34,949 nucleotides of DNA from a bacterium (GTDB lineage Bacteria; Actinomycetota; Acidimicrobiia; Spongiisociales; ZC4RG35), in the NCBI GenBank assembly GCA_024641285.1, contig JAHEDH010000020.1, positions 1 to 34,949 of the forward strand. Direction: 5' to 3'. Position 1 is the stretch's first letter. The number at the start of each line of letters is the position of its first letter. The notes under the pieces are model-generated. The model saw only the letters and a list, made by a program, of their open reading frames with translations, did no database searches and had not been told where the DNA came from. Of this stretch, positions 30,715-34,949 are shown piece by piece. A program made the translations under genes and the position numbers.

Positions 30715-30753
30715 GAAAACTGAACCATCCACGATAGCCGTATTCGTCTGCGC

Positions 30754-30858
30754 TCCACGCGGCACGCTGCACAGGTTCGAAATGCACGCTCTACGGATTG
30801 CGAAGCTTCGTCGGGAGGGCCTGATCTTCTGCGTGAGGCGTGAGGCGCGAGGCGTGCA
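30754..30858. repeat. heptamer arms upstream of ilvD
   Basis: Left arm 30754-30774: TCCACGC, GGCACGC, TGCACAG. Right arm 30831-30858: GCGTGAG, GCGTGAG, GCGCGAG, GCGTGCA, in opposite orientation (minus strand TGCACGC, CTCGCGC, CTCACGC, CTCACGC). The core contains the perfect palindrome CGAAGCTTCG (30801-30810). The right arm ends 6 bp before the candidate ilvD -10, so it occupies the -35 position. Confidence 0.7.
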
Positions 30859-30864
30859 ACGGCG

Positions 30865-30870
30865 TACCCT
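30865..30870 (+). promoter_or_regulatory. leaderless -10 element of ilvD
   Basis: TACCCT ends 7 nt before ATG 30878, with no SD. The region 17 nt upstream is a heptamer array and has no recognisable -35. Confidence 0.45.
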
Positions 30871-30877
30871 GTGCACC

Positions 30878-32545
30878 ATGGACCTCAAGATTCACTCCCA
30901 GGATGTGACCGAGGGCCCCGCCAAGGCGGGGGCCCGGGCGATGCTGCGGGCCGTCGGCCTGCAGGACGAAGACTTCGACAAGCCGCAGATCGGTCTCGTC
31001 TCCGCCGGCAACGAGGTCACACCCTGCAACATCACCGGTCCCGAGTTGGCACGAGCATCCAAGACCGGCGTCATCGACAACGGCGGGGTCGGTCTCGTCT
31101 TCGCGACGATCGCCGTTTCCGACGGTATCTCGATGGGGCACGAGGGGATGCGGGCATCGCTCGTCTCCCGCGAGGTCATCGCCGACTCCGTCGAGCTGGT
31201 CGCTCATGCCGAGCGCTTCGACGGGCTCGTCACGATCGCCGGGTGCGACAAGTCGTTGCCCGGGATGCTCATGGCGGCGGCGAGGACGAATCTGCCGTCG
31301 GTCTTCCTCTACGGGGGATCCAGCCTTCCCGGTCGATACGCCGGCAAGGACATCTCGATCGTGGATGTGTTCGAAGGCATCGGGGCCCACTCCGAAGGGC
31401 GGATCACCACCGAGGAGCTCACCGCCATCGAAAAGAGCGCTTGTCCCGGTGCGGGCTCGTGCGCCGGCATGTTCACCGCGAACACGATGGCCTCGGTCGG
31501 GGAAGCGATCGGGATGTCGCTTCCGGGCTCCGCCTCGGTCCCGGCGATCGACCCCCGGCTGCGTGAGTACGCCGTCCGGTCGGGTGAAGCCGTCATGAAT
31601 CTCCTGAAGAACCGGATCCGACCGCGCCAGATCATGACGAGGGAGGCGTTCGAGAACGCCATCACCACCGTGATGGCGCTGGGAGGCTCTACGAACGCCG
31701 TTCTGCACCTGCTCGCGATCGCGCACGAGGCCGGCGTCGAGCTCGAGCTCGAGGACTTCGACCGCATCAGCAGGCGGACCCCGCACCTCGGCGATCTCAA
31801 GCCATTCGGGCGATATCACATGGTCGACCTCGACCGGATCGGCGGCGTGCCGGTCGTTCTCCGAGCGCTGCTCGATGCCGGCCTTCTCCATCCGGACGTG
31901 ATGACGGTCACCGGCAAGACGCTGGCGGAGAACCTCGAAGGAGTCCAGTTCCCGACCGATCAGGACGTGATCCGCCCGATCGCCGATCCGCTCGCCGCCG
32001 AAGGCGGAATCGCGGTCTTGCGAGGCTCGCTCGCTCCCGACGGGGCGGTAGTCAAGGTTGCGGGTATCGCACTCGACGTCTTCGAAGGCCCTGCGAAGGT
32101 GTTCGAAGGTGAGCAGTCCGCACTCGAGGCGCTGTTCGGGCATCGGATCGAGAAGGGCGATGTCGTCGTCATCCGCACCGAAGGCCCAGCAGGCGGCCCC
32201 GGTATGCGCGAGATGCTTCAGATCACCGCTGCGATCAAAGGCGCCGGCCTCGGCAAAGACGTCCTGCTGATCACCGACGGGAGGTTCTCGGGGGGAACGA
32301 CCGGACTGTGCATCGGCCATGTCGCCCCCGAGTCGGAGACCGGGGGGCCGATCGGGCTCGTCCACGACGGCGACCTCATCAGGGTCGACGTCGCCGCCCG
32401 GGCGCTCGACGTGCTGGTCGACGACGCCGTCATGGCAGAGCGCGCGGCCGATTGGAAACCCCACCCGCCGCGGTACGAATCGGGGGTCCTGGCCAAGTAC
32501 GCACGGCTCGTGGGATCTGCGGACAACGGCGCAGTCACGAACTGA
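30878..32545 (+). CDS. ilvD: dihydroxy-acid dehydratase
   Basis: 555 residues. It dehydrates 2,3-dihydroxy acids to 2-oxo acids in valine/isoleucine synthesis. The three iron-sulfur cysteines are at about 50 (EVTPCNITG), 123 ([12 protein letters not shown]) and 195 ([16 protein letters not shown]), matching E. coli Cys49/122/195. Further family blocks are [36 protein letters not shown] and [26 protein letters not shown] 30878 ([13 protein letters not shown]) begins the homology; an in-frame codon at 30782 would extend it through repeats. It is separated from the other ilv genes by about 5.7 kb and has its own promoter. Confidence 0.96.
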   Translation: MDLKIHSQDVTEGPAKAGARAMLRAVGLQDEDFDKPQIGLVSAGNEVTPCNITGPELARASKTGVIDNGGVGLVFATIAVSDGISMGHEGMRASLVSREVIADSVELVAHAERFDGLVTIAGCDKSLPGMLMAAARTNLPSVFLYGGSSLPGRYAGKDISIVDVFEGIGAHSEGRITTEELTAIEKSACPGAGSCAGMFTANTMASVGEAIGMSLPGSASVPAIDPRLREYAVRSGEAVMNLLKNRIRPRQIMTREAFENAITTVMALGGSTNAVLHLLAIAHEAGVELELEDFDRISRRTPHLGDLKPFGRYHMVDLDRIGGVPVVLRALLDAGLLHPDVMTVTGKTLAENLEGVQFPTDQDVIRPIADPLAAEGGIAVLRGSLAPDGAVVKVAGIALDVFEGPAKVFEGEQSALEALFGHRIEKGDVVVIRTEGPAGGPGMREMLQITAAIKGAGLGKDVLLITDGRFSGGTTGLCIGHVAPESETGGPIGLVHDGDLIRVDVAARALDVLVDDAVMAERAADWKPHPPRYESGVLAKYARLVGSADNGAVTN

Positions 32546-32548
32546 GCG

Positions 32549-32881
32549 ATGGTCAAGGTCTACGCAATCGCGCTGATCGTCGGCCTGCTGGCGTTGATCG
32601 GCTGGATCCTCGCCCATGCCGCCTCCAGCGGCGGAGGGTCCGCGATCCCCGATCCGGAGGAGCGGTTCGGCGTGCCGGGTCGCCGGGTGGTCGCCGGGGT
32701 CGTCGGATTCGCCATGGCCGGGCTCTCCGCCGAGTTCTCACCGAGGGACCTGAGTTGGCCGATCTCGCTGGTGCTCGCCGTCGTCGGCGCCTCGGTGTTG
32801 GGATGGTATGCGGGAAGGCCGGCGCTGGTCGATCCGGGACCCGATTCGGACGTGGTGGCGAACACCGAGTCGTCGGACTGA
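32549..32881 (+). CDS. small membrane protein, unknown function
   Basis: 110 residues. Hydrophobic segments at about 3-24 (KVYAIALIVGLLALIGWILAHA), 46-62 (VVAGVVGFAMAGLSAEF) and 72-88 (ISLVLAVVGASVLGWYAG); acidic, disordered tail. No recognised domain. It begins 3 nt after ilvD, and its stop overlaps the next start as TGATG, so it is likely co-transcribed with ilvD and the metallophosphatase. Confidence 0.7.
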   Translation: MVKVYAIALIVGLLALIGWILAHAASSGGGSAIPDPEERFGVPGRRVVAGVVGFAMAGLSAEFSPRDLSWPISLVLAVVGASVLGWYAGRPALVDPGPDSDVVANTESSD

Positions 32882-33672
32882 TGCTGCTGATCTCGGACGT
32901 GCACGGCGCATTCGAAGCCGTGGCTGCATTGCGTCCGCTCAACCAGCCACTGCTGGTCCTGGGCGACCTGCTGAACCTGCTCGACTACCGGACGGGTGAA
33001 GGCATCACCGCCGACGTGCTGGGGAGGGACTTCGCCGTGGCGGCCGCAGATGCGCGAGCGACGGGCGACTACGAGGGCATGCGCAGGCTCTGGCGTGACC
33101 ATGCAACAGACCCGGACGTGATGCGGGCGGCGTTCCACGACGCCGCAGTGCACCAGTACGAGATGGCCGGTGCCGCGCTGAATGGGATCCAGGCCTGGGT
33201 GACCTACGGGAACGTGGACCGCCCGGCTCTGATGCGAGCGCACCTCCCTGAGTCCTCGGTGTTCGTCGATGGCGATGTCGTCGAGATCGACGGCGTCAGC
33301 TTCGGCTTCGTCGGCGGCGGCACCGAGACGCCCTTGGGAGCCCAGGGCGAGGTGAGCGACGACGACATGCGATCCAAGCTGTCGGCGATGGGGCGGGTGG
33401 ACGTGCTGTGCTCGCATCTTCCTCCTGCCGTCGAACCGCTCTACCGAGATGTCGTGACCGGGCGGCTCGAGCGCGGCTCCCAGCCGATCCTCGAGTATCT
33501 CGAGGAATCCGAGCCGCTCTTCCACTTCTTCGGAGACGTCCATCAGCCGCAGGCTTCGCGCTGGAGGGTCGGGCGGACGATCTGTCAGAACGTCGGATAC
33601 TTTCGAGCGACGAGACGCCCGGTCACTTTCGACCCTGCTGTGGTCCGGCGGCTGAGGGCCGGCGGCCGCTGA
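32881..33672 (+). CDS. calcineurin-like metallophosphoesterase
   Basis: 263 residues. The metal-binding signature series is present in order: LLISDVHG (D-x-H, residues 5-7), VLGDLLN (GD), TYGNVDR (GN), CSHLPP (H) and FFGDVHQP (G-x-H-like). This marks a two-metal phosphoesterase acting on phosphomonoesters or diesters. An insertion at about residues 40-90 (GEGITADVLGRDFAVAAADARATGDYEGMRRLWRDHATD) is helical. ATG 32881 overlaps the preceding stop by 1 nt and starts exactly at the homology. The substrate is not predictable. Confidence 0.85.
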   Translation: MLLISDVHGAFEAVAALRPLNQPLLVLGDLLNLLDYRTGEGITADVLGRDFAVAAADARATGDYEGMRRLWRDHATDPDVMRAAFHDAAVHQYEMAGAALNGIQAWVTYGNVDRPALMRAHLPESSVFVDGDVVEIDGVSFGFVGGGTETPLGAQGEVSDDDMRSKLSAMGRVDVLCSHLPPAVEPLYRDVVTGRLERGSQPILEYLEESEPLFHFFGDVHQPQASRWRVGRTICQNVGYFRATRRPVTFDPAVVRRLRAGGR

Positions 33673-33679
33673 GCCGACG

Positions 33680-33985
33680 TCACAGCGCGCGGGCCAGAGC
33701 CGTGGCGGCCGCGGCGACGATCACCACGACCACGAATGGGAGTTTCTTCCACAGAGCGATGCCGGCGGCGACCAGGCCGACCGCTCGAGCGTCGAGGGTC
33801 CAATCCGTCCCGGCCGTGAAGGTGGAAATCGCCACCAGCGCCGCCAGTAGCGGGGCGGGAAGATCGTCGGCGAGCCTCGTCAGGCGGGTGGGGAGCCGTC
33901 GGTCTCCGAGCAGGATCGGGCCGAGGCCCTTCAGGACGTAGGTGACGGCGGACAACAGGATGATCGTCAGCCACGTCTCGCTCAT
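33680..33985 (-). CDS. azlD: AzlD-family branched-chain amino acid transporter subunit
   Basis: 101 residues with about four membrane helices (WLTIILLSAVTYVLKGLGPILLG; LLAALVAISTFTAG; AVGLVAAGIALWKKLPFVVVVIVAAAATALARAL), the usual AzlD size. With AzlC it forms an exporter of branched-chain amino acids (BrnFE/YgaZH type). ATG 33985 overlaps the azlC stop as ATGA. The conserved AzlD N-terminal pattern W-[TL]-(x)-[LI]...TY-x-(x)-[RK] is visible (Lys19 here). Confidence 0.88.
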   Translation of the reverse strand: MSETWLTIILLSAVTYVLKGLGPILLGDRRLPTRLTRLADDLPAPLLAALVAISTFTAGTDWTLDARAVGLVAAGIALWKKLPFVVVVIVAAAATALARAL

Positions 33986-34656
33986 CGCCCGGACCGCCTG
34001 GTGCCGAGGGCAACGGCGGCGCCGGCCACGACGATCGGGAGGCCAGGCGGCAGCACCGGAACCCCGGCGAGCGCGACGATCGCACCGCCGAGCGCCATGA
34101 TCCGCTGTCGAGCGTTCGACAACCGCGGCCAGAGGAGTGCGAGGAACGCCGCCGGGATCGTGGCGTCGATGCCGGCATCGGTGACCACGTCGCCCATGGC
34201 GCCGAGGAACAACACGCCGACCGCCGTGGAAGCGTTCCACAGGACGAACACGGCGATTCCGCCGGCGAGATACCCGAATCGGCGGTTTGCCGGGCTCTGC
34301 TGGGCCATGCCGACCGCGGCCGCTTCGTCGATCATCAGGTGGGATGCGGCTATGCGGAACCGCAATGGACCACCGAGGAAGGGGGCGAGCGCGACCCCGA
34401 AGGCCAGCGATCTGAGGTTGAGCAGCGCACCGGCGAGGATGGCGGTCAGCGCCGTGCCGCCGTCGGCGAGGACGCTCACGGCTGCGAACTGGGCACTCCC
34501 GGTGAACACCAGCGTGGAAAAGCCCATCGCCTCGCCGAGTCCGAGTCCGGCGTTGCGGGCGGTGAGCCCGAATGCCAGGCCGAATGGTGTGACCGCCACT
34601 GCGATGGACAGCGCCTGGCGGACGATGCGATTTCGTTCGATGTCGTGAGAGGGCAT
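33982..34656 (-). CDS. azlC: AzlC-family branched-chain amino acid exporter
   Basis: 224 residues, the large subunit of the AzlCD permease. The family signature TPFGLAFGLTARNAGLGLGEAMGFSTLVFTGSAQFAAVSVL is near the N-terminus, then NLRSLAFGVALAPFL and HLMIDEAAAVGMAQ, with multiple further helices. ATG 34656 has GGAG about 5 nt upstream and gives normal family length. Location beside an ilv/leu cluster agrees with control of intracellular branched-chain amino acid pools. Confidence 0.92.
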   Translation of the reverse strand: MPSHDIERNRIVRQALSIAVAVTPFGLAFGLTARNAGLGLGEAMGFSTLVFTGSAQFAAVSVLADGGTALTAILAGALLNLRSLAFGVALAPFLGGPLRFRIAASHLMIDEAAAVGMAQQSPANRRFGYLAGGIAVFVLWNASTAVGVLFLGAMGDVVTDAGIDATIPAAFLALLWPRLSNARQRIMALGGAIVALAGVPVLPPGLPIVVAGAAVALGTRRSGR

Positions 34657-34764
34657 GTCGCTCCGAGCCGCCGATCTGGCGGGTATCGGCAGAGGTGGGA
34701 TTGCGATCGTAGGGCACAGCCCACCGGTGACGGTCGTCGAGTATTCGAAGCCCACGGTGAGCGC

Positions 34765-34788
34765 TAGCCTTTGCAAGCAAACGAAGGA
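34765..34788 (+). promoter_or_regulatory. -10 candidate and SD deciding the start of the last gene
   Basis: TAGCCT (34765-34770) is a TANNNT element. AAGGA (34784-34788) lies 6 nt before GTG 34795 but 15 nt before ATG 34804, so the GTG is the better start. TTTGC-AA-GCAAA is a small dyad between them. Confidence 0.45.
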
Positions 34789-34794
34789 TTGGAA

Positions 34795-34949
34795 GTGAAA
34801 CCCATGGCTGAGAGCACGGTCCAGAGCATCGATGTGCGGGCGACCCCCGAGGCGTGCTTCGAAGTCGCCGCAGACATCGCTGTCTATCCGGAGTGGGCGA
34901 CTGGCGTCCGCTCCACAGAGGTTCTCGAAGAGACCACCGATGGGAGGGT
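34795..34949 (+). CDS. SRPBCC/polyketide cyclase-like protein (3' end outside window)
   Basis: 51 codons are visible: start MKPMAESTVQSIDVRATPEACFEVAADI, then AVYPEWATGVRSTEVLEETTDG. This matches the first strand and helices of START-like SRPBCC domain proteins (coenzyme Q-binding/polyketide cyclase family), which hold hydrophobic ligands. It is divergent from azlC. The ligand and function cannot be stated from this fragment. Confidence 0.75.
   Translation, partial: MKPMAESTVQSIDVRATPEACFEVAADIAVYPEWATGVRSTEVLEETTDGR

Noticed and set aside
30692-30787. N-terminal extension of GlgP to 30787
   Set aside because: The extra residues are not family-like and cover the operator-like palindrome and promoter region.
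30791-32617. 608-codon frame antisense to ilvD
   Set aside because: ilvD homology covers the region; the antisense product is Asp/Arg/His-rich with no recognisable motif.
1-34949. tRNA, rRNA, prophage, integrase or IS element
   Set aside because: No T-arm consensus with matching acceptor stem, no transposase or integrase motifs and no terminal inverted repeats with a coding core were seen by eye. A tRNAscan or Rfam search would settle small RNAs.

Overview
GC-rich (roughly two-thirds G+C by eye) bacterial chromosomal DNA with tightly packed, often 1-4 nt overlapping genes. Actinobacterial traits: a DEDDh exonuclease/GIY-YIG fusion, a LexA box of the CGAAC-N4-GTTCG type, a DUF5667 protein paired with an ECF sigma factor, a three-part PntAA/PntAB/PntB transhydrogenase, an ilvB leader peptide containing Ile-Leu-Val-Leu, and many starts that look leaderless (TANNNT 6-9 nt before the start codon). 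The SLH-like 'GC...(F/Y)CP' repeats on a CAP-domain protein suggest an Acidimicrobiia-like lineage; that placement is inference. No phage, transposase, CRISPR array, tRNA or rRNA was seen.

Layout. 3-5220: acyl-CoA dehydrogenase (5' cut), a probably SOS-controlled repair nuclease, and the DUF5667 / ECF sigma / TrmH-type methyltransferase cistrons. 5330-9431: a DUF2007 protein, then a minus-strand operon pntAA-pntAB-pntB-membrane protein-nitroreductase. 9523-15855: a UspA-CBS protein, an anchored alpha/beta hydrolase, a tricorn protease and a secreted CAP/SLH protein. 16186-18203: glutamate dehydrogenase and a lipoprotein. 18267-25334: branched-chain amino acid operon ilvB-ilvN-ilvC-leuA-(frameshifted P-loop kinase)-leuB on the minus strand, with a complete attenuator in front of ilvB. 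25404-27485: type II NADH dehydrogenase, a small Cys-rich protein, and an Flp-type pilin gene whose 3' end lies in a perfect 47-bp tandem duplication. 27486-34949: queG, glgP (convergent, coding regions overlap by 43 bp), ilvD, a membrane protein, a metallophosphatase, azlC-azlD and the start of an SRPBCC gene.

How it fits together. The dominant theme is branched-chain amino acids: IlvB/N, IlvC, IlvD, LeuA and LeuB make valine/isoleucine/leucine precursors, the attenuator senses charged Ile/Leu/Val tRNAs, and AzlCD would export surplus. IlvC uses NADPH, which the Pnt transhydrogenase can supply.

The least explained structure is a set of intergenic spacers made of degenerate 7-bp tandem repeats, usually two arms in opposite orientation around a short core. 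They occur beside gdhA, in the kinase-leuA, leuA-ilvC and ilvN-ilvB gaps, and before ilvD. The heptamer word differs between spacers but the architecture recurs, so this may be an undescribed class of element.
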